A stretch of 25,923 nucleotides of DNA from CAWJAP01 sp963834365 (GTDB taxonomy: Bacteria; Acidobacteriota; Vicinamibacteria; Vicinamibacterales; Vicinamibacteraceae): positions 1-25,923 of the forward strand of contig CAWIBS010000018.1 of the NCBI GenBank assembly GCA_963834365.1, in the 5' to 3' direction. Below, one piece after another: positions 8,712-21,839 of this stretch (the first letter of the stretch is position 1; every line of letters begins with the position of its first letter). The position numbers were made by a program, and so were the translations under genes. The notes below the pieces were generated by a model. It was not told the DNA's origin and ran no database searches. It was given only the letters and a program-made list of their open reading frames with translations.

Positions 8712-11122
8712 ATGCTGAGCGCGATCGTCTCGGATATCCGTTTCGCGGTGAGAACGCTGCGGCGCGCACGAGGGCTCACGATGGTGGCCGTCGCGATTCT
8801 CGGCGCCGGGCTGGCCTTGTGCGCATCCGTCGCGACGGTGGTGAACGCCTACCTGCTGCGCACGCTTCCGTACCCGGAGAGCGATCGACTCTTCAGCGTG
8901 CAGTATGCGCCGCCTGGCCGCTCGCATCCCGACGGCCTGGACGCGCTCGAGTGGCGGACCCTCGACGATGTGATCGAGCATCCGATTGCATGGGATCTCG
9001 ATGTGTTCTCCCTGCGGGGGCACCACATCCGGAAGCCGCGCCGGGCGCCTGGGTGACGCCTGGCTTCATCGAGGGATTCGGCGTCAGGGCAGCGCTCGGG
9101 CGCGGGTTCCACGAGAGTGATTTCCAGCGGGGCCGCCCCCAGGTGGCGCTCATCGGCCATCGCCTCTGGCAGGCCCGCTTCGGAGGCGACCGGTCGGTCG
9201 TCGGCCGCCAGTTCGAAGCCTACGTGAGCGATCGCCCCGAGGAGGCCGAGACGTTCACGATCATTGGTGTGCTGCCGGAAACCTTCTGGCACATGAACGC
9301 TTACACCGAGGTGCTGGCCCCGCTCCGGGCGCCGTCCTATCCATATGTCGTCCGGCTGCGTGAAGGCGTTCCACCCGAGTTGGCTGCCGATCGAATCAGC
9401 ACGCTCGTGCGGTCGGCCGGCGGATCCCTGCCTCCCGGGTGGCGTGTCTCGCTGCGCTCGGCGCATGCCGCCTACGTGGCGCAGGTCAGGCCCATGCTGC
9501 TCGCCGTCGCCGCAGCCACAGGGCTCGTGCTGATCATCGCCTGCGCCAACATCGCCGTGCTGCTCCTGCTGCGTGCCACGGAGCGTCGCCCGGAGGTTGC
9601 CATCCGCAAGGCGCTCGGCGCCACGACGTGGCAGATCGCGCGGATGCTCATCGCCGAAGCGCTGCTCCTCGGCGCTGCGGCCACGGTGCTGGGGCTGGCG
9701 CTCGGGAAGCTCATCGTCACGTCGATGACCCCGCTCGTCGAGCGGCAGCTTGGGCGCTCCGCGCCGGGAGGCCCCGCCGCGCTCGACATGGACTGGTTCA
9801 CCGTGCTCTGCGGGGTCGTGTGCGGAATCTTGACGACGTGCGCCTGCATGCTGGCCCCGCTGCTCGCCTCGCGCCGCACCCCCGTCGCGCTCGCCCTGGC
9901 CGTGGGCCAGAGAGGATCGACCGACGGCCCGGTTCAGCGGCGCGCCCGATCGACGCTCATTGCCGTCGAAGTCGCCGCCTGTCTGACGCTGCTCGTGGGC
10001 GCCGCGCTCATGGTCGAAAGCGGGATGAGGATGCTCCGCGTGGACTTCGGCCTGCAGTCGAGGGACGTCCTGGTCGCGGGCGTCGGCCTGCCCCAGCGCT
10101 CCTATCCTGACGAGGCAAGCCGCATCGCGTTCTACGAGCGGCTACTGACCCGCTCGGCCGAGCTCTCGAGGGCGCGGGGCGTGGCCTTGAGCAACTGGTG
10201 GCCGCTGCAGCCGCCTCGCCCGCGCGATGTGGGTCGGGACGAGCCGAACGCCTCCGCCGACGCGCGCGCCGGCATGGTGGCCGTGAGCGCAGGCTACGTC
10301 GAGACGCTGGGCATCGCGCTTCGCGACGGGCGCGCCTTCACGTCGAGCGATCGGCTGGGAACGACCCCCATCGCCCTCGTCAGCGAGACGCTCGCCCGGC
10401 AGCTCTGGCCCGGCCGGCGCGCCGTGGGCGAGCGCCTCCGCGTTGCGCCTGCAGCGGACCAGGACGAGGCGGTGCCGGTTTCTTCGTCGTACCTCGTGGT
10501 CGGCGTGGTGCACGATGTGAGACAGGGCCATGCGGACGAGGACCTGGCCGACATCTACGTTCCGCTGCTGCAGCGGCCGGGCCGGTTCATCTACCTCTAT
10601 GCACGCGTTCCCGGTGCCGGACCGCCACTCGAACGCGAGCTGAGAGCCGCTCTGGCGGGCGTCGATGCCGACGTGCCACTCGGCACTCCACGTCTTCTCG
10701 ACCTCATCCTCGATCAAGAGCGGGCCCGCCCGCGCTTCCTCGCCGCGCTCCTCGCGGCCTTCGCCCTGTTTGCCGCCGTGCTGGCGCTCGTCGGCATCTA
10801 CGCCGTGATCGCCTATTCGGTGCGGCAGCGTGAACGCGAGATCGCCGTGCGGCTCGCAATCGGCGCCGACCGCCGGTCGATCACGCGGCTCTTCCTGCGA
10901 CAAGGCGCGTCCGTGCTGGTTGCGGGTCTGGCCTTGGGTGCGGGTGGAGCCCTGGTGCTCGGCCGCGTGCTCGAGACACAACTGTTCGGCGTGAAAGCCA
11001 CGGAGCCCCGCGTGATCGTCGCGACCACCCTCGCCTTCTCGCTGTGCGGCCTGCTCGCGATCTGGTGGCCCGCCAGGATGGCCGCATCGACCGACCCGGC
11101 GAGCGCACTCAAACAGGAGTGA
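8712..11122 (+). CDS. ADOP-type MacB/FtsX permease, one frameshift
   Basis: This is an inner-membrane permease of about 800 residues with the duplicated layout of the acidobacterial orphan permeases: helix 1, MacB-like periplasmic domain, FtsX domain, second periplasmic domain, second FtsX domain. Helix 1 follows SDIRFAVRTLRRARG. The two FtsX signatures read RRPEVAIRKALGATT and REREIAVRLAIGADR, and the end WPARMAASTDPASALKQE is typical. The start at 8712 has GGAG five bases upstream. A single indel near 9030, inside the first periplasmic domain, is the only break; the rest is one continuous frame. No ATP-binding subunit lies nearby, as is usual for the family. The substrate is unknown; export or envelope roles are inferred. 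Confidence 0.93.
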
Positions 11123-11145
11123 GGGGCAATGCGGTGCCGGCTGTC

Positions 11146-14567
<3,422 letters not shown>

Positions 14568-14574
14568 GGACATG

Positions 14575-14580
14575 TCCTCC
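14575..14580 (-). promoter_or_regulatory. Shine-Dalgarno GGAGGA deciding the receptor start
   Basis: GGAGGA ends seven bases before the ATG at 14567 and one base before the ATG at 14573. The downstream ATG is therefore the better start, giving MRFTRILAAALL. Confidence 0.6.
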
Positions 14581-14618
14581 GGTAGGAGGACTATACGCCA
14601 GTCCCCGTCGCGCCGTCT

Positions 14619-14675
14619 CTATTGATGGCGCAATGCGGCCAGCGGATTGGTCCGTGCCGCGCTCCGGGCTGGAAT
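14619..14675 (-). pseudogene. C-terminal remnant of an ADOP/FtsX permease
   Basis: The minus strand reads IPARSAARTNPLAALRHQ and then TAG. This is the diagnostic end of MacB/FtsX permeases: compare FPAHRATRVDPMVALRGE and VPVRRATRVDPMVALRAD elsewhere in this window. Nothing permease-like is readable before it, and the frame is followed by the start of the TonB receptor gene on the same strand. It marks a permease gene that was lost by deletion. Confidence 0.6.
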
Positions 14676-14752
14676 CGTGGAGTCGTTCAGCAAGAATCGT
14701 TCATGGAGCCGCGGAAAATGCGCTAGCTTAACGCAGGCTGGAGGCCGAAGGG

Positions 14753-16180
14753 ATGGGGGCAGTCATCAGCGAGCAGGTAGGACGCCGGAGATTCCTGCAG
14801 AACGGCGCCTTCGGTCTGGGGTCGTTGCTCGCGACCCGCCCGAGCGCGAGGCCTGGTGCGAACAACCGTGTGCGCGTGGCCGTCGTCGGGATCAACGGGA
14901 TGGGCCGGAACCACGCCAGGGCGTTCGCCCAGTTGCCGGATGTCGAGGTCGCCGCGCTGTGCGATGTCGACGAGAACCTCTTCCCAAGCGTGATCGAGGA
15001 GGTCTTCGTCAAGCAGGGCCGCCCCAGGCCGAAGACCTACACCGATCTCCGGAAACTGTACGAGGACAAGGACGTCGACGCGGTGTCGATCGTGACGCCG
15101 AACCATTGGCATACGCTCGCAGCGCTCTGGGCGATCCAGGCCGGCAAGCATGTGACGGTGGAGAAACCCTGCTGCCACAACGTGCACGAGGGGCGACTGC
15201 TCGCCGCCGCGGCGAAGAAGGCGAAGGTCATCGTCCAGGACGGCGCCGAGCAACGGAGCAATCCCTGCGCGCAGACGATGGCGAAGTTCCTCGCGGATGG
15301 CGGGCTGGGCGAGGTCTATCTGGCGAAGGGCCTCTGCTACAAGTGGCGCAAGCCGATCGGGCGTATGACCGACGAGCCGGTGCCGACAGGCGTGCACTAC
15401 GACCTCTGGCTCGGCCCGGCTCCCCAGCGGCCGTTCAACCGCAACCGCTTCCACTACAACTGGCACTGGAACTGGGACTATGGCAACGGGGACATCGGCA
15501 ATCAGGGCATCCACGAGCTCGACGTCGCGCGCTGGGGGCTTGGAGTGAAGCTGCCTACCAGGGTCCATGCCATGGGCGGCCACTTCATGTTCGACGACGA
15601 TCAACAGACCCCGAACGCGCTGATGGCGATGTTCGAGTTCCCGAACCCGCAGGGCGCGGCGGAGAAGAAGAAGGTCCTGCAGTTCGAGGTGCGCGGCTGG
15701 ATCACCAATTCCGAAGACACGTTCTTCATGCCAAAGCGCGGGGCCGCCTCTTCGCAGGCGCCCGGCATCGGAGCCGCCGGATACATGGCCACGGATCCCG
15801 GCAACGTCGTCGGCAACCTCTTCTTCGGATCAAAGGGCTACATGGTGAAGGACGTCGGCGAATGGCGCACGTACATGGGTGAAGGGCGTGAGCCGGGCCC
15901 GACCGGAAGCGGCGAGGCGAATCACTATGCGGCGTTCGTGAATGCCATCCGCGACGGGGATCCAGCGACATTCAACGCCAGGATTGATGAAGCGTTCTAC
16001 TCGTGCGCCCTCATCCATCTCGCGAATATCTCATACAGGCTCGGGCGCAGCCTGGAGTTCGACCCGGAGACCCTGACCTTTCCGCGCGACGCCGAGGCCA
16101 ACGCCATGCTGACTCGCGAGTACCGCGCGCCCTACGTCCTGCCCAAGGTGCCGGACACCGTGGAATCGGCGGGACGCTGA
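14753..16180 (+). CDS. Gfo/Idh/MocA-family oxidoreductase with Tat-type signal
   Basis: This is an intact 475-residue protein. The N-terminus GRRRFLQNGAFGLGSLLA is a twin-arginine-type signal, suggesting export in folded form. The Rossmann nucleotide motif VAVVGINGMGRNHA is at about residues 42-55, the family's EKP motif is at 137-139, and the sugar-binding domain contains NWDYGNGDIGNQGIHELD around 240-257. Such proteins oxidise or reduce sugar or polyol derivatives with a tightly bound NAD(P); this secreted subgroup is common in Acidobacteria and Planctomycetes. GGAGG at 14740-14744, eight bases before the ATG, fixes the start. The dioxygenase-family gene begins 14 bp after its stop, so the two are probably one operon. 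The substrate is unknown. Confidence 0.94.
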   Translation: MGAVISEQVGRRRFLQNGAFGLGSLLATRPSARPGANNRVRVAVVGINGMGRNHARAFAQLPDVEVAALCDVDENLFPSVIEEVFVKQGRPRPKTYTDLRKLYEDKDVDAVSIVTPNHWHTLAALWAIQAGKHVTVEKPCCHNVHEGRLLAAAAKKAKVIVQDGAEQRSNPCAQTMAKFLADGGLGEVYLAKGLCYKWRKPIGRMTDEPVPTGVHYDLWLGPAPQRPFNRNRFHYNWHWNWDYGNGDIGNQGIHELDVARWGLGVKLPTRVHAMGGHFMFDDDQQTPNALMAMFEFPNPQGAAEKKKVLQFEVRGWITNSEDTFFMPKRGAASSQAPGIGAAGYMATDPGNVVGNLFFGSKGYMVKDVGEWRTYMGEGREPGPTGSGEANHYAAFVNAIRDGDPATFNARIDEAFYSCALIHLANISYRLGRSLEFDPETLTFPRDAEANAMLTREYRAPYVLPKVPDTVESAGR

Positions 16181-16194
16181 CTCGTCCAACGATC

Positions 16195-17040
16195 ATGGCC
16201 CGTGGACCGCTGACCGCTGGAGAGCTTGCCCCTTACAACCAGGACGGATTCGTCCTGGCCCGCGGGTTCTTCGACGTTCGCGAGATCGCGCTGCTTCGTC
16301 GCGCGGCGAAGGAAGACAAGGCGCTCGACGACCACTCGTACGGCCGTGCCGACGGCGAGGGTGGAGTCGTGCGGCTGTCGCTCTGGAACCATCCGGGCGA
16401 GGGGATCTACGGCATGTTCGCGCGGTGCCGGTCGGTCGTGGAGACCTGCGAGCGCATCCTCGGCGACGAGGTCTACCACTACCACTCGAAGATGATCATG
16501 AAGGAGGCCAGGGTCGGAGGCGCCTGGGCCTGGCACCAGGACTACGGCTACTGGTACGAGAACGGCGTCCTGTACCCGGACCTGGTCAGTGTGTTCATCG
16601 CTGTGGATCCCGCCACGCGGGAGAATGGCTGTCTGCAGGTTCTCAGCGGCTCGCACCTCTGCGGTCGCGTGAACCACGTGCTGACCGGCGACCAGGCGGG
16701 GGCCGACCCGGAACGCGTGGCGGAGATCGCGAAGCGGCTGCCCCTCGTGCACGTCGAAATGGAGCCTGGGGACGCGCTCTTCTTTCACCCCAATCTGCTG
16801 CACCGCTCCGACCAGAACCGTTCGGAGCACCCGCGCTGGTCGCTGATCTGCTGCTACAACGCAAAGCGCAACGACCCGTATCGGGAATCGCGTCACCCGC
16901 GCTACACCGCGCTGGCGAAGGTCGAGGACGCGGCCATCCTGGAGGCGGCCTCGAGGCGCTTCGCCGACGCCGGAGACATGGACTGGCTCGACCAGGGCCG
17001 TGACGCGAGCGCCCGCGGAATCGGCCGGCCACGCAGTTAG
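16195..17040 (+). CDS. Phytanoyl-CoA dioxygenase (PhyH) family hydroxylase
   Basis: This is an intact 281-residue Fe(II)/2-oxoglutarate-dependent oxygenase with a double-stranded beta-helix. The iron triad is visible as His114 and Asp116 in WHQDYGYWYENG and His203 in HPNLLHRSDQN, with Arg214 (EHPRWSLICCYN) as the probable 2-oxoglutarate ligand. The segment ENGCLQVLSGSH is typical of the family. The start MARGPLTAGELAPYNQDGFV was chosen because NQDGFV is the usual N-terminal motif; a longer open frame upstream overlaps the oxidoreductase gene and is not homologous. The 14-bp spacing to the Gfo/Idh gene suggests co-transcription and a joint catabolic or modifying role on the same small molecule (inference). 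Confidence 0.93.
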   Translation: MARGPLTAGELAPYNQDGFVLARGFFDVREIALLRRAAKEDKALDDHSYGRADGEGGVVRLSLWNHPGEGIYGMFARCRSVVETCERILGDEVYHYHSKMIMKEARVGGAWAWHQDYGYWYENGVLYPDLVSVFIAVDPATRENGCLQVLSGSHLCGRVNHVLTGDQAGADPERVAEIAKRLPLVHVEMEPGDALFFHPNLLHRSDQNRSEHPRWSLICCYNAKRNDPYRESRHPRYTALAKVEDAAILEAASRRFADAGDMDWLDQGRDASARGIGRPRS

Positions 17041-17108
17041 TTAGATTAGTGTCCTGACCGCGAATTCCTTCACTCCAACCGGTGAGGTCTGAGGGACGTC
17101 TATTCACC

Positions 17109-17756
17109 ATGATGCGACGTCAGCACTTGCTCCAGATGCTCGTCGTGCTCTGCGCAGTCGGCGCCGTGCATGCACAGCAACCCGATGCCGCGCAGATCGC
17201 GCAGGAGCGCAGGCAGGCCGAGCGCGATGCGCCCAACCTCGTCGAGGTGCTGGAGTTGAAGCCCGGCATGACCGTGGCCGATGTCGGGTCCGGCTTCGGC
17301 GCGATGACAGTGGTGCTCGGGCATTGGATCGGCTCGGGCCGCGTGTTCGCCACCGACATTACCGAGCATGCGCTGCGGCAAACGCGCGAGTACGTGAAGA
17401 AGGAAGGGTTGACGAACGTGACCGTGATCGAAGGCGCAGAGGCAGCGACGAATCTGCCCGACGCGTGCTGCGATGCGATTTTCCTCCGTAACGTCTATCA
17501 CCACATCACGACAGTCGACGCCTTCAACAGGAGCCTGGTCGCGTCGCTGAAACCTGGCGGACGGTTGGCCATCATCGACCTCGAGGATCGCAGCGGAGGT
17601 CAGATTCCCAAGGGTGTGCCCGCCAATCGGGGCGGACATGGCGTCCCGCCGGGCGTCGTGGTCGACGAACTCGAGGCCGCGGGCCTCACTCACATCAGAA
17701 CGGCCGAAAAATGGCCGCCAGGGGAGCCGACCTTTCTCGCGCTGTTCCGAAAATAG
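17109..17756 (+). CDS. Class I SAM-dependent methyltransferase with N-terminal signal peptide
   Basis: This is an intact protein of 215 residues. The start MMRRQHLLQMLVVLCAVGAV is hydrophobic and followed by HAQ, as in a cleavable signal peptide. The fold is a classical Rossmann methyltransferase: motif I VADVGSGFGAMT (about 56-67), the acidic end of strand 2 in VFATDI (about 79-84), FLRNVYHHI as the post-II region, and LKPGGRLAIIDLEDR as motif III. It lies 68 bp after the hydroxylase on the same strand and may be transcribed with it. The methyl acceptor is unknown. The combination of a SAM-dependent enzyme with an export signal is odd, but it recurs in acidobacterial and proteobacterial annotations as far as I recall. 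Confidence 0.9.
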   Translation: MMRRQHLLQMLVVLCAVGAVHAQQPDAAQIAQERRQAERDAPNLVEVLELKPGMTVADVGSGFGAMTVVLGHWIGSGRVFATDITEHALRQTREYVKKEGLTNVTVIEGAEAATNLPDACCDAIFLRNVYHHITTVDAFNRSLVASLKPGGRLAIIDLEDRSGGQIPKGVPANRGGHGVPPGVVVDELEAAGLTHIRTAEKWPPGEPTFLALFRK

Positions 17757-17775
17757 AACCCCCGATCGCACCTAT

Positions 17776-17791
17776 GGCACCGTAGGGTGCC
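17776..17791. terminator. Possible terminator hairpin between convergent genes
   Basis: A perfect 6-bp stem GGCACC/GGTGCC with loop GTAG lies 19 bp after the methyltransferase stop and upstream of the end of the convergent PadR gene. It has no T-tract, so termination is only inferred from position. The other bases in 17757-17876 show nothing clear. Confidence 0.3.
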
Positions 17792-17876
17792 CTTGGCACA
17801 GGTCGACCGCGGGAGTGAAACAAGAGGCGCGGCCGTGTCGTACTCGTCTCCCAGGAGCAGCAGGGACTGAGGAGAG

Positions 17877-18228
17877 TTACTTCTTGGTGGGAAGCGTCCG
17901 CAGTCCGCCGAGGTCGATCGTGAGCCCGTTCGAGAGCCCGTCGATCGCGGCGCGCGCCGTGCGGAGGCTCGCCAGCCCTTGCGCCGTGACCGTGTAATAC
18001 CGCCGTGGACGCCCGCCCCGCTCGGCCAGCGGCTCGCCGAGCGCCGACCGCAGCAGACGCTTCTGCTCGAGCCGATCGAGCGTGGTGTAGAGGGCGCCGC
18101 GCGCGACCGTCACGCCGGGAATGCTCCTCGATGGCCTCGCGGATCGGCACCGCATAGGCCTCGTCGGCGAGCCGCAGGACGGCCAGCAGCACCAGATGCT
18201 CGAACTCGCCGAGATACGTTTGTGCCAC
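17877..18228 (-). CDS. PadR-family transcriptional regulator, one frameshift
   Basis: This is a winged-helix repressor of about 116 residues. The GTG start gives (V)AQTYLGEFEHLVLLAVLRL, the normal N-terminus of the acidobacterial PadR proteins that accompany ADOP permeases. The helix-turn-helix part runs through PIREAIEEH and, after one extra base near 18120, PGVTVARGALYTTLDRLEQK. The wing is GGRPRRYYTVTAQGLASL. The protein ends LGGLRTLPTKK. It lies 19 bp downstream of the ADOP stop on the same strand, so it is probably the last gene of that operon and may repress it, as PadR proteins usually act on adjacent genes. Confidence 0.88.
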
Positions 18229-18247
18229 GTCGTGTTCCGGACGCGGC

Positions 18248-20670
18248 TCACTCGCCGCGCAGAGCGACCATGGGATCCACGCGTGTCGCGCGATGCGCCG
18301 GGAAGATCGAGGCGAGCACGGCGACCGCGACCAGGAGAGCCGACAGCCACACGAAGCTCACCACGTCGAGGCTGACGGTTCCGAACAGCAGTCTGTTCCA
18401 TGGCTCGGCCGAGCGCGTAAGCCCCCACGAGCCCCAGCCCCAGACCGATTCCCGTCAGCGCCAGCGCCCGGCGGATGGTGTCGAGCATCACGCCCCGGCG
18501 ACTCGCCCCGAGCGCCATGCGCACGCCAATCTCGTGCGTCCGAAGGCTGACGGTGTACGCCATGACCCCGTAGACACCGACCGCCGCGAGGAGCAGGCCG
18601 ACGAGCGCCGAACGACCCCATCTGGCCCGCCGCGAATCGCGGGCCGAGCGCCCGGTCGTATCGCACGCGTCGCATGGTCTTGACCGAGTAGACCGGCAGG
18701 TCGGCGTCGAGCGCCCGCACGACCTGGCTGGCGGGGCCGGCGAGCGCCAGCGGGTCGCCGGCCGATCGGAGCACGAGCGTCGCCTCCTCGGAGGAGCCTG
18801 CGCCATCGGCACGTAGAAGGTGGGGTCGATGCGATTGATGAACCAATCGTGCCGCACGTTGCCGGACACGCCGATGACGCTGATCCAGTCGCCGTCACGC
18901 AACCGGAAGCGGCGTCCGACGGCGGCCTCGCCAGGCCAGTAGGTGTCCGCCATCACCCGATTGACGACGGCGACGCGCGGCGAGTCGGGACCGTCGGTCG
19001 CGTCCACGCCGCGTCCCTCGAGAACGGCGATGCGCATCACGCGAAACGTGTCCGGCGATATCACGCGGAAGTCCGGCCGCAGACGCTCGGACTCGTCGCG
19101 TGCCGGCCGGCCCTCAATCTCGATCGTCCGCGACTCGTTGTTGGCCGACGAGGGAAGGATGTTGAGGACGCGCGGCGCGCTCGACGCCGGGAAGCGCGCT
19201 CGACCTTCGAAACCAGGGCTCGAGGAACTGCCGGCGGACGACCGGCTCGCTGTACCGCGAGTCCGGCAGTGTCATGCGCATCGTCAGCACGCCGTCCTGC
19301 TCGTACCCATCGTCCTGCGCGACGATACGGAGCATGCCGCGAACACTGAGCCCGGCGGCAACGAGCAGCGTCAGCGCCAGGGCGACCTCGGCCACGACGA
19401 GCGCGTTGCGAAGACGGCTGCGAACCGCGTGCCCGCCCGCGCGCCCGCCTTCCTTGAGCGCGTCGGTGAGCGAGACCGAGGACGCACGCCAGGCCGGCAG
19501 CAGGCCCGCAGATGAGCGACGACCCGACGGCCAGGAACGCGGCGATCGCCATCGCTCGCCCGTCGATGTCGATCTGATCCCAGCCGCCGACGAACCGCGC
19601 GACCTCGGCCGGCATCGCCGAGGTCAGGGCCTGCAGCGCCAGCCAGGCGAGCGGCAGCGCGAGCAGCGCGCCGCCGAGCGCCAGGACGATGGTTTCCACG
19701 AGCAGCTGTCGAATCACGCGGCCGCGGCCGGCTCCGAGCGCGACGCTCAGCGCGATGCTCTTCTGGCGTGCCGCGCCGCGGACCAGCAGCAGGTTGGTAC
19801 GTTCGCGCAGGCGATGAGCAGGAGAAGATCGCCGACGCCTGCCACACCATCAGGAACGGCCCGACGCCGATGTCCTGGACGGATTTCGCGAGCGTCATCA
19901 CGTTCACGTTCCACCCGCGATTGGTCTGCGGGAGCTCGCGCGCCAGCCGGCGGCGACCGTGGCAAGCGCTGCCTGCAGGTCGCTGGCCTCGCGGCCGGAC
20001 GGAAGCCGCGCCAGGACCATCAGGAAGCGGCCGGCGCGATTGGCCGCCGCCTCCGGGCAGAAGCTGAGCGGCGTCCAGATCTGGCGCCAACCGGAAAGTC
20101 GAACCGCTGCGGCGCCACGCCGACGACGGTGTAGGGCTCGCCATCGACGCGAATGGTCTGCCCCACAATCCGCGGGTCGCTGCCAAAGCGCCGGTTCCAG
20201 AGGCCGTAGCCGAGGACCACGACCTTGTCACGACCTGGCTCGCCTTCGCTCGAGGTGAACGTGCGCCCCATACGCGGTGCCACGCCCATCAACTCGAAGA
20301 AGCCTGGCGTCACCCGGAAGCCCTGCACGCGCTCCGGCTCGCTCGTGCCCGTCACGCTCGCGTCCCAGTACTCGAGCGCCTCGAGCCGCTCGGCAACGCG
20401 GGTGTCGCGCCTGAAGTCCAGGAAGTCGGCGGGCGAAATCGCCGAACAATCCGCAAACGCTCCACCCGGCGCATGGCCGAACACGCGGACGATGCGGTCG
20501 GCATCTCGGAGCGTCAGCGGCCGCACGACGAGGGCATCGACGACTGCGAGAATCGTCACGTTCGCCGCGAGACCCACCGCAAGAGTGAGCGCGACAATCA
20601 AGGAGAAGGCGGGCTGCCGCACGAGCGCGCGGAGCCCATGCCGGAAGTCGCGGACGAGCCCGTCAATCAT
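18248..20670 (-). CDS. ADOP-type MacB/FtsX permease, multiply frameshifted
   Basis: This is an inner-membrane permease of about 805 residues after about nine or ten indels are bridged. The start MIDGLVRDFRHGLRALVRQP is typical, followed by helix 1 (LIVALTLAVGLAANVTILAV) and a MacB-like periplasmic domain (GFRVTPGFFELMGVAPRMGR; VVVLGYGLWNRRFGSDPRIV). The second periplasmic domain contains PDTFRVMRIAVLEGRGVD. The second FtsX signature is TVSLRTHEIGVRMALGASRR and the end reads FPAHRATRVDPMVALRGE. The region from 20670 to about 20100 is in one frame; the remainder is broken every 200-300 bp. The ATG overlaps the stop of the prefix-domain ORF by eight bases. No ATPase subunit is nearby. Confidence 0.9.
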
Positions 20671-20891
20671 GGGTTCTCTCCTGTGCGGGAGTGGCGAGCG
20701 GACGCGTGAGCCGCCGCCAGCCGAGGCGCAGCGCGAGGGGCACGGCCGTACGCCAGTACCAGAGCGTGGTGGCACGGCGCCGCGGCGGGCCTGAGGCGTT
20801 CCTGCTCCTCCGCCAGATCGCCCAGGATGCTCTCAGCGAGCCGCTCTTGCGCAAGCACGAGTCCAAGGAGACGTTCGGCGAGGAAGGGCAT
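20663..20891 (-). CDS. Permease prefix domain ORF upstream of ADOP, one frameshift
   Basis: This is a short reading of about 75 residues. MPFLAERLLGLVLAQERLAE, then SILGDLAEEQERLR and, after an indel near 20797, TLWYWRTAVPLALRLGWRRL, match the cytosolic prefix domain that normally sits in front of, and fused to, ADOP permeases. Here it ends ...QERTHD with a TGA that overlaps the permease ATG. Either it is a separate, translationally coupled polypeptide, or a further indel hides a fusion. The ATG at 20891 is the first start after an in-frame TGA just upstream. No good Shine-Dalgarno site is visible. Confidence 0.65.
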
Positions 20892-20962
20892 GGCGGTCTG
20901 GTCGGCCGCACTGGCGCAGGGGGCGCGGCTTCAGCTCGCGCCACCAACCTCGATTTGCCTGC

Positions 20963-20991
20963 ATTGTAGGCATACGACCGGCGCTTGACAA
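20963..20991 (-). promoter_or_regulatory. Sigma-70-type promoter for the prefix/ADOP/PadR operon
   Basis: TTGTCA (20986-20991), a 17-bp spacer and TACAAT (20963-20968) match the -35 and -10 consensus at five of six positions each. The predicted transcript starts about 65 bases before the prefix ORF. The -35 lies within the palindrome CTTGTCAAG. Confidence 0.6.
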
Positions 20992-21105
20992 GAGTTCCGG
21001 CCATTTGCCACCCTTTGCCGCCCAGCCCAACCCGGCGCTTCACCCGGCACCGCGTCGCCTTCAGGCGCTGGAGCGGCAGCAGAGGTCGGATTGCACATGC
21101 GCGCA

Positions 21106-21620
21106 TCAAGGTCCAGCCGGCTCCACGAGGTCGGCTCCGCCTCGAGAAGATCGGGCCACTCGTTCCCGGGCGTGTCGTGAGCCACAGAATGAAATCGGTG
21201 GCTGGTGGCGTCCCGCCGAGACGCTGAGCAGTGTCGCAGCCTGCGCCCGGTGCCCGTGCGAGTGAGACAGACCTGCATGAAGGCTTGAGCAACCGAGCAT
21301 TCGCCGTTCGGAATGAGCGGGCCTTCAGGGTCTGCTCGATGGGCCGCGCTGGCGGTGTCGAGCCACGCGGCTTCCTGCGACTGAGTACAGGCGTACCGCT
21401 GAACGAGTGCGTCGAAGGAGGGCGCGGGCCGCGATTCGTCTCGAGGGCGAAGGCAGCGCAGGACGGAGAGCAGCCAGAAGCGATTCGCCAGCAGAATGTG
21501 GTGGAGGAGTTCCTGCAGTTCAGGATCGCATGCCGCAGCGGCGTTCTGCCGGATGGCATTCAGCAGTGTGGCGTTCGCATGTCCCTTGTGAGCGACCAGG
21601 TCGCGCAACATCTGCAGCAT
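21106..21620 (-). CDS. DinB-like four-helix protein, C-terminus frameshifted
   Basis: The protein has about 165 residues and begins MLQMLRDLVAHKGHANATLL, a DinB/YfiT-type first helix, followed by ELLHHILLANRFWLLSVL, PSFDALVQRYACTQSQEAAW and IPNGECSVAQAFMQVC. Two indels (near 21255 and 21225) then lead to SHGHRAQAATLL and GGTPPATDFILWLTTRP, the typical end of the family. Histidines at the family's metal positions are present (AHKGH, LLHH, HGH). DinB-like proteins are metal-binding and include thiol transferases, but the role here is unknown. GAGG precedes the ATG at 21620; an in-frame longer start exists but lacks homology. The exact stop is uncertain because of the shifts; 21106 is the first stop in one of the possible frames. 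Confidence 0.7.
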
Positions 21621-21839
21621 CCGCGCGATCCTCACAGAGGCGACGGTTGGCATCGGCCCACCAGGCATGCGACCGCCGGAGTGTGCCTGGTCGCAGATCG
21701 TCTGAAGCGAAATCCTGGCGAGTGTCCAAAAACCCTTCATCCGCGTGGACATAATCCGGGCCCTGCGAACGAGGCGTGCGGTGCGGACCTGGAGTGTTAC
21801 TGGCTTGTCCACGCGAGTTACGGCGTAGCTGCTGATGAG

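Noticed and set aside
16003..16194. Longer N-terminus for the PhyH-type hydroxylase
   Set aside because: It overlaps the intact oxidoreductase gene in another frame and has no resemblance to the family; the ATG at 16195 gives the conserved N-terminus.
21022..21100. Integron attC-like site (GCCCAAC ... GTCGGAT)
   Set aside because: The inverse core matches, but the core site lacks the invariant GTT, the arms pair poorly, and no integrase or other attC was found.
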